Shown one piece after another: positions 38,768-47,813 of a DNA stretch of 64,000 nt. The first letter of the stretch is position 1. Each line of letters begins with the position of its first letter. Source of the DNA: an uncultured Pelagibacteraceae bacterium (GTDB lineage Bacteria; Pseudomonadota; Alphaproteobacteria; Pelagibacterales; Pelagibacteraceae); NCBI GenBank assembly GCA_902524535.1, contig CABZDR010000001.1:62001-126000 (forward strand), read 5' to 3'. The translations under genes and the position numbers were made by a program. The notes beneath the pieces are model-generated. The model did not search any database. It saw only the letters and a program-made list of their open reading frames with translations, and was not told the DNA's origin.

Positions 38768-39254
38768 TGCAACATTTTGGGTAGCAGTTTCTTTTGTTAT
38801 ATTTTTTGGAGGGCTCGTTTACTTAAAAGTACCTCAAAAAATAAATGAAATTTTAAATAACCTTATTTTAGATATTAAAAATGAGATTGATGAAAGTGAA
38901 AAATTGAGAACTGAAGCAAATTTATTATTAAATAATGCTCAAAAAAAACTTAATACGGCTCAATCTGTAAGTGAGGAAATTTTAAATCAAGCTAAGAGAG
39001 ATAGTGATAAGCTTATAATAGAACTAAATGACAAGTTTCATAAATCCTCTGAAATCAAGAAAAATTCAGCTCAAACGAAAATTGCTCAAATGAAAGACTC
39101 AGCAATAAAGGAAATTAAGAATGCTTCTGTAAAAATTGCTGTGGACTCAGTAAAAAAAATTATTACTACCTCTGTTGATAAATCTAAATTAGATAACCTT
39201 TTTGAAAAAAATTTGGATGAAACGAAAGCAGAACTGAAAAAAATTAACTTATAA
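38757..39254 (+). CDS. atpF: ATP synthase F0 subunit b
   Basis: 165 aa. One N-terminal membrane helix (ATFWVAVSFVIFFGGLVYLKV) is followed by a heptad-rich stalk (RTEANLLLNNAQKKLNTAQ and on). This is the peripheral stator partner of b'. It is last in the F0 operon. The crt genes begin 39 bp downstream in the same direction. Confidence 0.93.
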   Translation: MVLDATFWVAVSFVIFFGGLVYLKVPQKINEILNNLILDIKNEIDESEKLRTEANLLLNNAQKKLNTAQSVSEEILNQAKRDSDKLIIELNDKFHKSSEIKKNSAQTKIAQMKDSAIKEIKNASVKIAVDSVKKIITTSVDKSKLDNLFEKNLDETKAELKKINL

Positions 39255-39279
39255 TCTTCTTACATTTTTTTTAAAAAAC

Positions 39280-39285
39280 TATAAA
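39280..39285 (+). promoter_or_regulatory. Possible -10 box for the crtI-crtB-crtY-blh operon
   Basis: The 39-bp gap between atpF and crtI holds TATAAA 8 bp before the crtI ATG; TTACAT 14 bp upstream is at poor spacing for a -35. A perfect TATAAT at 39250-39255 overlaps the atpF stop but also lacks a good -35. No terminator hairpin separates atpF from crtI, so read-through from the F0 operon is possible. Weak evidence. Confidence 0.25.
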
Positions 39286-39293
39286 TTATTAGA

Positions 39294-40754
39294 ATGAATT
39301 CTGTTGTAATTGGCTCTGGTTTTGGAGGTATTGCTGCTGCGCTTCGTCTAAAGGCAAAGGGTAACAATGTAACTTTAATTGAAAAACACCCAGATCTTGG
39401 TGGACGAGCTAGAGTGTTTAAGAAAAATGGGTTTATATACGATGGTGGTCCAACTGTAATTACTGCACCGTATTTAATCAATGAATTATTTGAATTATTT
39501 AAAAAAGATCCAAAAGATTACTTAGAGCTCTCTCCATTGAAAATTTGGTATCAATTTATTTTTGAGGATAAGACTAAATTTAATTACTCTGGGGATGAAG
39601 CAGATATGAAAAAACAAATTGAAAAAATTAATCAAGAAGATGTTTTGGGTTATGAAAAACTTTTGAATTTTACAAGGAAAATTTTTGACAAAGGATTTAC
39701 GGAACTAGCAGACGTACCATTTGATAAGCCATTCGTAATGATGCAACAATTGCCAGCTCTCTTGAAATTAAAAAGTTATAAATCAGTTTATTCACTAGTA
39801 TCATCTTATATAAAAAATGAAAAGTTAAGACGAATTTTTAGTATGCACCCTTTACTAGTTGGTGGCAATCCTTTTACGACTACATCAATCTATGGATTAA
39901 TTCTATACTTAGAAAAAAAATGGGGAATACACTACTCTATGGGTGGAACAGGAAATATAATTAAAGGTTTTGAAAAATTGATGGAGGAAGTTGGAATTAA
40001 AGTGATTAAAGGTAATGAAGTTAAAAAAATTATTTCCAATAAAAAAAAAATTACTGGTGTTGAATTAGATAATCAAACCATAATAAGATCTGATAATGTT
40101 GTTTGTAATGCAGACCCGCCTGCAGTTTATGAACAAATGTTAGATATTAACAAAAATAACTCTTTTCTTTTTAGGTGGAAAAAAAATCGGATGGAATATT
40201 CGATGGGATTATTTGTTTATTATTTTGGCACTAAGGAAAAATATGAAAATGTTGAACATCATACGATTAAATTTGGTAAAAAATATAAGGAGCATCTTAA
40301 TGATATATTCAATAATAAGAAATTAAACGAGGATATTAGTTATTACCTCCATAGATCAACTGCAACAGACGAATCTATGGCTCCTGAAGGGAACGACTGT
40401 TTTTATGTCTTAGTTCCAGTGCCAAATAATCAATCTAAAATTAATTGGTCTTTTGAGGGTGAAAAAATGAAAAATCTGATAATAGACAAAATGGAGAAAG
40501 ATTTGATGCCAAATCTTAGATTAAATATTGTGGAAGATTTTTATTTAACACCAGATTATTTTGAGAAAGATTTAAATACTAAATATGGCTCAGGTTTCTC
40601 AATACAACCAAAATTTTCTCAATCAGCTTATTTTAGATTTCATAATAAATCTGAAATATATGATGGTCTTTACTTTGTGGGAGCAGGAACTCATCCAGGC
40701 GCAGGCGTACCTGGAGTGCTATCATCTGCAAAAGTATTAGATAAAATTTTATAA
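39294..40754 (+). CDS. crtI: Phytoene desaturase
   Basis: FAD enzyme converting phytoene to lycopene by four desaturations. 486 aa. N-terminal VIGSGFGGIAAALRLKAKG and LIEKHPDLGGRARVFK with YDGGPTVITAP; C-terminal YFVGAGTHPGAGVPGVLSSA, the bacterial CrtI signature. First gene of a crtI-crtB-crtY-blh cassette that would make retinal. It overlaps crtB by one base (TAATG). Confidence 0.95.
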   Translation: MNSVVIGSGFGGIAAALRLKAKGNNVTLIEKHPDLGGRARVFKKNGFIYDGGPTVITAPYLINELFELFKKDPKDYLELSPLKIWYQFIFEDKTKFNYSGDEADMKKQIEKINQEDVLGYEKLLNFTRKIFDKGFTELADVPFDKPFVMMQQLPALLKLKSYKSVYSLVSSYIKNEKLRRIFSMHPLLVGGNPFTTTSIYGLILYLEKKWGIHYSMGGTGNIIKGFEKLMEEVGIKVIKGNEVKKIISNKKKITGVELDNQTIIRSDNVVCNADPPAVYEQMLDINKNNSFLFRWKKNRMEYSMGLFVYYFGTKEKYENVEHHTIKFGKKYKEHLNDIFNNKKLNEDISYYLHRSTATDESMAPEGNDCFYVLVPVPNNQSKINWSFEGEKMKNLIIDKMEKDLMPNLRLNIVEDFYLTPDYFEKDLNTKYGSGFSIQPKFSQSAYFRFHNKSEIYDGLYFVGAGTHPGAGVPGVLSSAKVLDKIL

Positions 40755-41605
40755 TGTCTGACGGTAGTAACTTATCTGTTTACGCAAAATCATTCAGTTG
40801 GGCTGGTTTTTTTTTACCAACAGAAACTTTAAAAAAATGCTCAGCTTTATACGATTTTTGCAGAATAGCAGATAATATTGCAGATGATAATGAAGAATTA
40901 AAAGTTAAAGAAAAAAAATTTATTCAGTTTGAAAATGACTTTAACCAAAAAAAATTACATAATCCAGTAATCAAAAATATGTGGGATCTCATAGAGGAGT
41001 TCAACATATCTTTAAAAATTGTCCAGGATTTATTAGATGGAATTAAGTCAGATATCAAAGATAAAGTTAAATTAAACTCAAAAAAAGATTTGTTAATTTA
41101 CTCATATAGAGTAGCTGGAACTGTTGGATTAATGATGGCAAAAATTTTAAAAGTAAATAAAAAAAGTTCACTGAAAGCAGCTATTGATCTTGGAATTGCA
41201 ATGCAGCTTACTAATATATCTAGAGATGTGGTGGAAGACTCAAAAAACGACCGATTTTATATCAAAGAGGATTTTAAAGAAATTTCGTCAACTATAAACC
41301 TTGCTGATATTTTTTATGAAAATTCTTTTTATTCAATTAAGAATATACCATTTAGTTTTCGTTTTTCTATCCTAGTTGCAAGAAGAATTTATAGAAAAAT
41401 TGGATATAAAATACTAAGTAAAAAAAATTTGGAGAACTATCAAAATGCTGGAAAGATATATGTTTCAAATTTAGAAAAAGTATTTGAAACCTTACTTTCA
41501 ATTTTGGACTTAATCCGTTTATCACTGACATATAAAAAAGATGATCAAATCAAGCATGATCATATCTTGATTAATGAGGAAATTAATTTGAATGAAAGAA
41601 TTTGA
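40754..41605 (+). CDS. crtB: Phytoene synthase
   Basis: Condenses two geranylgeranyl diphosphates into phytoene. 283 aa. The first Asp-rich motif is RIADNIAD (DxxxD), the second LTNISRDVVEDSKNDRFY (the LTN-xRD--ED pattern). The AYAKSFSWAGFFLP region fits the substrate-entry segment SFS-A--FLP. crtE (GGPP synthase) is not in the cassette, so GGPP must come from a gene elsewhere. It overlaps crtY by 14 bp. Confidence 0.95.
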   Translation: MSDGSNLSVYAKSFSWAGFFLPTETLKKCSALYDFCRIADNIADDNEELKVKEKKFIQFENDFNQKKLHNPVIKNMWDLIEEFNISLKIVQDLLDGIKSDIKDKVKLNSKKDLLIYSYRVAGTVGLMMAKILKVNKKSSLKAAIDLGIAMQLTNISRDVVEDSKNDRFYIKEDFKEISSTINLADIFYENSFYSIKNIPFSFRFSILVARRIYRKIGYKILSKKNLENYQNAGKIYVSNLEKVFETLLSILDLIRLSLTYKKDDQIKHDHILINEEINLNERI

Positions 41606-42659
41606 CTACATCATTATTGGAGGTGGTTGTGCTGGTTTATCGCTAGCTTACGAGTTAGAAATTCATGAGAAGTTAAGAGATAAAACTTTGGCTATTATTG
41701 AACCAAGAGCAGAATATAAAAGAGATAAAACATGGTCTTTCTGGAAAGTAAATCCTCATAATTTTGATGATTGTGTTAAAAAAAGTTGGGAACATTTTTC
41801 AATTAACATTCCAGGTAAAACAAATCACCTTCAATGTAAAAATTACCCCTACCAAAGTGTGGATAGTGGTTTATTTTATGAAAAAATAAATAATAAATTA
41901 AAAAAAAACAATAATATTTTTTTTTTTAAAAATATTGATGAAGTTAATACAAGAAATTCCTTTATTTTTAACAGTGTTCCAAATATTAAAAAAAAACATT
42001 TTAACCTTTGGCAACATTTTTGTGGAGTAGAAATTAAAACAAAAAAAAATTTTTTTGATGATGATATTTTTAATCTTATGGATTTTGACTGTGAGCAGAG
42101 AGAGAGTGTGCATTTTTTTTACACTCTTCCCTATTTCAAAAATAAAGCTTTAGTTGAGACAACTTGGCTATCAAGGATGAACGATAATTCACAAAAGGAT
42201 TATGACCAACAAATTACAGATTATATTGATAAACACCTTAAAATAAAAGATTATAAAATTACCTACAAAGAAGAAGGTGCAATCCCTCTATTTTATCCAA
42301 CATACGAAAAAGAAAAAAATAAAATAAACATTGGAACTGCTGGGGGTATGACCAGATTAAGTACCGGTTACACCTTTTTGAATATTCAAGAACACAGTAA
42401 ATACATTAGAGAAAATATTGAGAATATTTCAAATTCTAAAAGTTTTCAAATTGACAAAAAATATAAATTTTTGGATGATATATTTCTGCGTGTTCTTGAT
42501 AGACATCCTGAAAAAATGTCAGACATATTCTTTAATATGTTTAAGGCCTCACCAAAGACTGTTATAAAATTTTTATCAAACAAAAGTAATTTTTTGGATG
42601 ATTTTAATATAATTCTTAAAATGCCGAAATTGACTTTTATAAAAGCTTTGTTTTACTAA
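41592..42659 (+). CDS. crtY: Lycopene beta-cyclase
   Basis: 355 aa. An N-terminal dinucleotide-binding loop DYIIIGGGCAGLSLAYEL, IEPRAEYKRDKTWSFW, then FDCEQRESVHFFYTLPY and VETTWLS typical of CrtY, and EEGAIPLFYPT with GTAGGMTRLSTGYTF. It cyclises both ends of lycopene to beta-carotene, the substrate of the next gene's enzyme. The gap to blh is 3 bp. Confidence 0.93.
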   Translation: MKEFDYIIIGGGCAGLSLAYELEIHEKLRDKTLAIIEPRAEYKRDKTWSFWKVNPHNFDDCVKKSWEHFSINIPGKTNHLQCKNYPYQSVDSGLFYEKINNKLKKNNNIFFFKNIDEVNTRNSFIFNSVPNIKKKHFNLWQHFCGVEIKTKKNFFDDDIFNLMDFDCEQRESVHFFYTLPYFKNKALVETTWLSRMNDNSQKDYDQQITDYIDKHLKIKDYKITYKEEGAIPLFYPTYEKEKNKINIGTAGGMTRLSTGYTFLNIQEHSKYIRENIENISNSKSFQIDKKYKFLDDIFLRVLDRHPEKMSDIFFNMFKASPKTVIKFLSNKSNFLDDFNIILKMPKLTFIKALFY

Positions 42660-42662
42660 TGA

Positions 42663-43601
42663 ATGATGAAAATTAAAATAAAAAAAATTTGCTTTAATCA
42701 TTCTTTTATATTTTTTTTATTTTGTAATATTTTTTCATTAATATTTTTAAAAGTTGATATTTCAATTATATCTCCATTAGTTTGTTTATTACTTATTCTT
42801 ATTATTGGGATATCTCATGGATCCTTAGATCATATGAAAGGACAAAGACTTCTTAAAGTTTTTGATTTACGTAATATTTCCATTTTTTATTTCAGTTATC
42901 TTTTATTAGCTATTTCGATAACTGTATTTTGGGTGTTATTTCCGGCTACAGCTTTAATAATTTTTTTAATCGTCGCGTCTTATCATTTTGGAAAAGAAGA
43001 TACTCAATTTTTAATAAATGAAAATTCAAATATTTATCAATTAATATTTTTATTTAAAGGCTCTTTAATAATCTTGGCGCCATTATTTTTTCATTTCGAT
43101 GAGACTATGGCTATTTTCAAATTATTATTAATTAAAAATGAGGCCTTTTATTTGGGCCTAGCATTCGTTGAAAATAAAAAAATTTTAGATATTGGAATAA
43201 TATTAAGTACCTTATCAAGTATTTTTTTATTTGTTAAAAATTTTGAATTAAAAAAATTTACAATATTTTTAGATTATTTTTCAATAATCATCATAAATTA
43301 TTATTTTACTCCTTTAATAGCATTTACAATTTATTTTTGTTTTCTGCATTCGATTCGACATAGTATTTCTTTGATGATTGAGCTTGATGATAAAAATTTA
43401 AAAAATGGTTTTTTTATCTTTTTTAAAAAAGCTCTTCCTTTAACAATTCTTACCACTTTCCTCTGTTTAATCGGAATGTATTTTTTGAATAAAAATTATG
43501 GTTTTGATAGTTCAATTCTAAAATTAATATTTATAGGTTTGGCTTCTCTAACCTTTCCGCATATATTGCTCGAATATTTGTTAGAAAAAAATGAAAAATA
43601 A
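42663..43601 (+). CDS. blh: Beta-carotene 15,15'-dioxygenase, Brp/Blh family
   Basis: 312 aa, multi-pass membrane protein. Iron-coordinating His-containing motifs of the Brp/Blh family are visible: ISHGSLDHMKG, VASYHFGKEDT, LHSIRHSISL and FPHILLEYLLE. It splits beta-carotene into two retinals, the chromophore of proteorhodopsin; no rhodopsin gene is in the window. Two adjacent Met codons (42663 and 42666) make the start ambiguous by one residue. Its end overlaps ispH by 11 bp. Confidence 0.93.
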   Translation: MMKIKIKKICFNHSFIFFLFCNIFSLIFLKVDISIISPLVCLLLILIIGISHGSLDHMKGQRLLKVFDLRNISIFYFSYLLLAISITVFWVLFPATALIIFLIVASYHFGKEDTQFLINENSNIYQLIFLFKGSLIILAPLFFHFDETMAIFKLLLIKNEAFYLGLAFVENKKILDIGIILSTLSSIFLFVKNFELKKFTIFLDYFSIIIINYYFTPLIAFTIYFCFLHSIRHSISLMIELDDKNLKNGFFIFFKKALPLTILTTFLCLIGMYFLNKNYGFDSSILKLIFIGLASLTFPHILLEYLLEKNEK

Positions 43602-44535
43602 AGAAATTAAAATTTTGTTATCTGCACCGCGAGGTTTTTGTGCAGGTGTTGAAAGAGCAATTGAAATTGTGGAAAAAACTTTGATTAAATATGGAGCGCC
43701 TGTCTATGTCCGACATGAGATAGTTCATAATAAATTTGTTGTTGATGATTTAATAAAGAAAGGTGCGATATTTGTGGAGGAACTTGAAGAGATTGAGGAT
43801 AAAACAAGGCCTGTTATTTTTTCGGCTCATGGTGTGCCAAAAAAAATTCCTTTAGACGCTGAAAATTATAAAATGACATACGTTGATGCAACTTGTCCTC
43901 TTGTTTCTAAAGTTCATCGGGAGGCTGAAAATCTTCATAAATCTGGATATCATTTAATTTTAATTGGTCATCAAAATCATCCTGAGGTTATTGGTACAAT
44001 GGGTCAACTACCAAAAGGATCTATTGATCTAATTCAAGATGAGGATGAGGCCAAAGGTTATAAATTTGATAACCAAAAGAACCTCGCTTTTGTTACTCAA
44101 ACTACATTGTCAATAGATGACACTAAGGAAATTATCAAAATTTTAAAAAAAAGATTTCCAAAAATCAAAGAGCCTCATAAAGAGGACATCTGTTACGCAA
44201 CAACAAATAGACAAATGGCAGTTAAAAATATCGCAAAAAATTGTGATTTATTTTTTGTTATAGGAAGTAGAAATTCCTCAAATTCAGTTAGGCTAGTTGA
44301 GGTGGCTAAAAAGTCTGGATGTAGTAATGCGCAATTAATTCACTCACAAAGCAAAATTCCTTATGACTTAATTGAAAATTCAAATACAATAGGAATTTCC
44401 TCTGGTGCATCTGCACCTGAAATACTCGTAGAAAATTTTATTAAAGACTTAAAGAAAAAATTTACAGTCTCAATAAACGAGGTTGAAATTATAAAAGAAA
44501 ACGTTGTTTTTAAAGTTCCTAAAAAATTAAATTAA
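43591..44535 (+). CDS. ispH: 4-hydroxy-3-methylbut-2-enyl diphosphate reductase
   Basis: Last MEP-pathway step, a 4Fe-4S enzyme yielding IPP and DMAPP. 314 aa. Three cluster cysteines are in APRGFCAGVERAI, VDATCPLVSKVH and EDICYATTNRQ; HGVPKK, LIGHQNHPEVIGTMGQ and GISSGASAPE are also diagnostic. The overlap with blh couples retinal synthesis and precursor supply. The ispH-thrB-rnhA order downstream is conserved in alphaproteobacteria. Confidence 0.97.
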   Translation: MKNKEIKILLSAPRGFCAGVERAIEIVEKTLIKYGAPVYVRHEIVHNKFVVDDLIKKGAIFVEELEEIEDKTRPVIFSAHGVPKKIPLDAENYKMTYVDATCPLVSKVHREAENLHKSGYHLILIGHQNHPEVIGTMGQLPKGSIDLIQDEDEAKGYKFDNQKNLAFVTQTTLSIDDTKEIIKILKKRFPKIKEPHKEDICYATTNRQMAVKNIAKNCDLFFVIGSRNSSNSVRLVEVAKKSGCSNAQLIHSQSKIPYDLIENSNTIGISSGASAPEILVENFIKDLKKKFTVSINEVEIIKENVVFKVPKKLN

Positions 44536-45498
44536 ATGGCCGTTTATACTAAAATCAGTAAAAAGGACATTTCCTTAATCAGTAAAAAATTCAATATTGA
44601 AAATTTAAAAAGTTTCAAAGGTATTAAACAAGGGATTGAAAATACAAATTATTTATTAAAATCAAAAAATAGTAAATTTATCCTAACAATTTTTGAAAAA
44701 AGAGTTTTAAAAAAAGAAATACCTTTTTTTATTAATTTAATGGATCGATTAAGCTCTCTAGGTGTAAATTGCCCTAAACCTTTAAAAAATAAAAATGGAA
44801 AATTTTTAGTTAATATTCAGAATAAAACCGCATGTATTGTTTCATTTTTGAAAGGGAAAGATAAAAAAAATTTAACTCCCAGAAATTGTTATGAGGTAGG
44901 AAGTTTAATTGCACAAATTCATATGTATACAAAAAAAATGAAACTTTCCAGAGTTAATTCAATGGGTATCAAAAAACTCAAACCATTAATTGATAAGATT
45001 AAGTTCAAATCAAGAGAATTTAATAACTTAGAAAAATTTTTACGTATTAATCTAAGGGATATAAATAAGAAATGGCCTAAAAAATTACCTAATGGAATTA
45101 TTCATGGAGATTTGTTTATTGATAATATCTTTTTTAAAAATGATAAGCTGTCTGGAATTATTGACTTCTACTTTGCTGCTAATGATTATTTCATGTATGA
45201 AATAGCAATATGCGTTAATGCATTATGCTTTGATCAAACTAATTCAAAATTTTATCTCAATAAAAAAAAAGTGAAGTGTCTTATTAAGGGCTATGAAAAA
45301 ATAAAAAAGCTATCTAGCAAAGAAAAAAATTCATTGAATATCTTATGTCGAGGTGCTGCATTAAGGTATTTTCTTACAAGGCTTTACGACTATACTAACA
45401 CACCAAAGACAGCATTTATTAAAATTAAAAATCCTAGAGAATATTATCAAAAATTAGTAACACATAACAAACTAAAAACTTATAAGGATTATTTATAA
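44536..45498 (+). CDS. thrB: Homoserine kinase, ThrB2 (APH-fold) type
   Basis: 320 aa. Uses the aminoglycoside-phosphotransferase fold: IKQGIENTNYLLK near the N-terminus (the GI-NTNY motif), Brenner motif IIHGDLFIDNIFF and the metal-binding GIIDFYFA. This is the ThrB2 family of alpha- and gammaproteobacteria rather than the GHMP type. thrC lies 1 kb further on the opposite strand, so the last two Thr steps are convergent neighbours. Confidence 0.92.
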   Translation: MAVYTKISKKDISLISKKFNIENLKSFKGIKQGIENTNYLLKSKNSKFILTIFEKRVLKKEIPFFINLMDRLSSLGVNCPKPLKNKNGKFLVNIQNKTACIVSFLKGKDKKNLTPRNCYEVGSLIAQIHMYTKKMKLSRVNSMGIKKLKPLIDKIKFKSREFNNLEKFLRINLRDINKKWPKKLPNGIIHGDLFIDNIFFKNDKLSGIIDFYFAANDYFMYEIAICVNALCFDQTNSKFYLNKKKVKCLIKGYEKIKKLSSKEKNSLNILCRGAALRYFLTRLYDYTNTPKTAFIKIKNPREYYQKLVTHNKLKTYKDYL

Positions 45499-45501
45499 TT
45501 T

Positions 45502-45924
45502 ATGATCAAAATATACACTGATGGTTCATGTATTGGAAATCCAGGTAGAGGTGGTTGGGCAGCGATAATACTAAATGAGGGGAAAAAAACTAAAATAAAA
45601 GGAAGTAAAAAAGAAACTACAAATAATCAGATGGAATTATTAGCACCTATAAATGCCCTTAAAAAGATACCAAAAGGAAGCAAAGTTCAAATTTTTACAG
45701 ACTCTAAATATGTAAAGTCTGGAATAACAGAGTGGATACATAATTGGAAAAAAAATGGGTGGAAAACCGCAAACAAAAAAGAGGTCAGTAATAAAGATCT
45801 TTGGACAGAATTAGATCTACTAAATAACGAATTTGAAATAAGTTGGAATTGGGTTAAAGCACACTCAACAGATGATTTAAACAATGAAGTAGATTTACTT
45901 GCTAAAAATGCTACCAATTTATAG
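45502..45924 (+). CDS. rnhA: Ribonuclease HI
   Basis: 140 aa. Active-site residues appear in order: IYTDGSCIGNPGRGGW (Asp), NNQMELLAPINAL (Glu), IFTDSKYVKSGI (Asp) and the C-terminal NNEVDLLAK (Asp), with the basic handle region WIHNWKKNGWKTANKK. The gene ends at a TAG followed by a GC-rich 30-base gap before the convergent peroxiredoxin. Confidence 0.96.
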   Translation: MIKIYTDGSCIGNPGRGGWAAIILNEGKKTKIKGSKKETTNNQMELLAPINALKKIPKGSKVQIFTDSKYVKSGITEWIHNWKKNGWKTANKKEVSNKDLWTELDLLNNEFEISWNWVKAHSTDDLNNEVDLLAKNATNL

Positions 45925-45954
45925 TTGGGACACCTGGCAACAGAACTGCCCTAC
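45925..45954. other. GC-rich convergent intergenic block
   Basis: The 30 bases between the rnhA and peroxiredoxin stops are over half G+C in a region of about 30%. Reading is TTGGGACACC, TGGCAACAGA, ACTGCCCTAC and so on. A small hairpin GGCA-acagaac-TGCC is possible but there is no T-run on either strand. It may be a bidirectional transcription end, a structured RNA piece or a remnant; no family is recognised. Confidence 0.4.
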
Positions 45955-46443
45955 CTAGATTAAATTATTTAATAAGTTTTCTGCTGAAGTTAAACCACAT
46001 TCTTTAGTTTCTTTTTCGACATAGATATTAACAACTGTCAAATTTTCAATCACCATTAAATAACGATTTGATCTAATTCCCATTCCTTTTGCATTACGAT
46101 CAACTTCCGCACCAATTGCTTTCGTAAATAACAAATACGGATCAGATAACATTTTAATTTTATCTCCAGTATTATTAAACTCCCCCCAGCCATTCATCAC
46201 ATAAGGATCATTTACTGATAAACAAAATATATTTTGTATTCCTTTTGCTTTGATTTTGTCTGCGTTTGCTACAAAACCCGGTAAGTGAAGTTTGGAGCAA
46301 GTTGATGTAAATGCCCCAGGTAAACCAAACAAAACAACTTTACCTTTACCAATAATTTCTCTTAATTTACTTTTTTGAGGTTCTCCATCAATAAGTTGAA
46401 AAATCTCTGTATCTGGTAGTTGGTCTTTTATTTTAATTTTCAT
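45955..46443 (-). CDS. Peroxiredoxin, Prx5-like
   Basis: 162 aa. The peroxidatic-Cys loop is VLFGLPGAFTSTCSKLHLPG, matching the PGAFTPTCS--HLPG pattern of Prx5/AhpE-like enzymes with Ser for the second Pro. NDPYVMNGWGE and RSNRYLMVIENLTV follow. It reduces hydroperoxides, probably with glutaredoxin or thioredoxin as donor. It overlaps thrC by 4 bp and ends the respiratory operon run. Confidence 0.92.
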   Translation of the reverse strand: MKIKIKDQLPDTEIFQLIDGEPQKSKLREIIGKGKVVLFGLPGAFTSTCSKLHLPGFVANADKIKAKGIQNIFCLSVNDPYVMNGWGEFNNTGDKIKMLSDPYLLFTKAIGAEVDRNAKGMGIRSNRYLMVIENLTVVNIYVEKETKECGLTSAENLLNNLI

Positions 46444-47813
46444 ATCGAATTCATTACATATTTTTTAACTTCTTTAATATCATTTGATAGAAGTTTAAAT
46501 TTCTCTTTTCTGTCATTAATATATTTTAAATTATCTGGTAAATTTTCAGTTTTTGAAATTGCATCTTCTATTGCTTTTGGAAATTTACACGGGTGTGCAG
46601 TTGATAATACAACACAATTTTTCTCCAATCCTAATTTTCTCACAGCGCCGATACCCACTGCAGTATGTGGATCCACTACCACTTGATGTTCATCATTAAT
46701 TATCTTTATCATTTCAACAGTTTCATTTTCATTAAGCATCTCAGATACAAAATTCTTTTTAATTTTATCCAAATCATTTTTATCAATTTTATAAGTATTA
46801 TTTTTTATTTCACCCATTACATCTTTTGTAAGTTCTGAGTTACAATCTTTTACGTCATATAAAAGCCTTTCGAAATTACTTGCTATTTGTATATCCATAC
46901 TAGGTGTATTTGTTTCCTCAACTTTCTTTTGATTATAATCACCATCAGAAATAGCTCTGTGCAGTATGTCATTTTTATTTGTAGCTACGATTAGTTTATC
47001 AATTGGGAGACCTAGTTTTTTCGCTAAATAACCAGCGTAAATATCACCAAAGTTTCCTGTTGGAACAGAAAAGGACAAAGGTTGACCATTTCCAACTTTA
47101 AAGTAAGCATAAAAATAATATACCGATTGAGCAATAATTCTTGCCCAATTAATTGAATTTACACCCGACATATTGATTGCTTTAGAAAATTTTTCGTCAT
47201 TAAACATTGCTTTTACTAAATTTTGGCAATCGTCAAAATTACCCTCCACCGCAATGTTAAATACATTGCTCTCCTCATGTATTGTCATTAGTCTTCTTTG
47301 CACTGGCGAAATTTTATTGTTAGGGTGTAGTACAAAAACATTTAAATTATTTTTTCCCTTTAAAGCGTCTATGGCAGCAGCACCCGTATCACCTGAAGTT
47401 GCTACTATTATATTAACTTCTTTTTGATCACGGCCTAAATGATATTGATAAAAATTACCTATTAGTTGCATTGCGATATCTTTAAAGGCAAGTGTAGGTC
47501 CATGAAACAATTCTAATACTTTTAAATCTCCTAGATCTGATATTTTAACAACGTCTTCGGATCTGAAATTTGAATATGATTTTGAAATCAAAGAGATTAG
47601 ATCATCTTTAGACATGAAATCTCCTATAAATGGATAAATTATTTCAGCTGCTAAATCATTGTAACTAAGATTTTTTAAATTATTTAATTCTTCCTTTTTA
47701 AAGGGTTTAATTGACTTGGGAACAAATAGTCCCCCATCATCTGCTAAACCTTTAAGAAAAACATCTTTAAAAGTAAAGTTTTTTTGATTATTTCTTGTAC
47801 TGATATAATTCAT
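46440..47813 (-). CDS. thrC: Threonine synthase
   Basis: PLP enzyme converting O-phosphohomoserine to threonine. 457 aa, the long class. ISTRNNQKNFTFKDVFLKGLADDGGLFVP (first 20-residue stretch shown only in part by position 4-30) is the family start; the PLP lysine is in FHGPTLAFKDIAMQ; IIVATSGDTGAAAIDA and VPTGNFGDIYAGY are the phosphate-binding and signature loops. It starts directly after the surf1 stop on the same strand. Confidence 0.96.
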   Translation of the reverse strand: MNYISTRNNQKNFTFKDVFLKGLADDGGLFVPKSIKPFKKEELNNLKNLSYNDLAAEIIYPFIGDFMSKDDLISLISKSYSNFRSEDVVKISDLGDLKVLELFHGPTLAFKDIAMQLIGNFYQYHLGRDQKEVNIIVATSGDTGAAAIDALKGKNNLNVFVLHPNNKISPVQRRLMTIHEESNVFNIAVEGNFDDCQNLVKAMFNDEKFSKAINMSGVNSINWARIIAQSVYYFYAYFKVGNGQPLSFSVPTGNFGDIYAGYLAKKLGLPIDKLIVATNKNDILHRAISDGDYNQKKVEETNTPSMDIQIASNFERLLYDVKDCNSELTKDVMGEIKNNTYKIDKNDLDKIKKNFVSEMLNENETVEMIKIINDEHQVVVDPHTAVGIGAVRKLGLEKNCVVLSTAHPCKFPKAIEDAISKTENLPDNLKYINDRKEKFKLLSNDIKEVKKYVMNSI

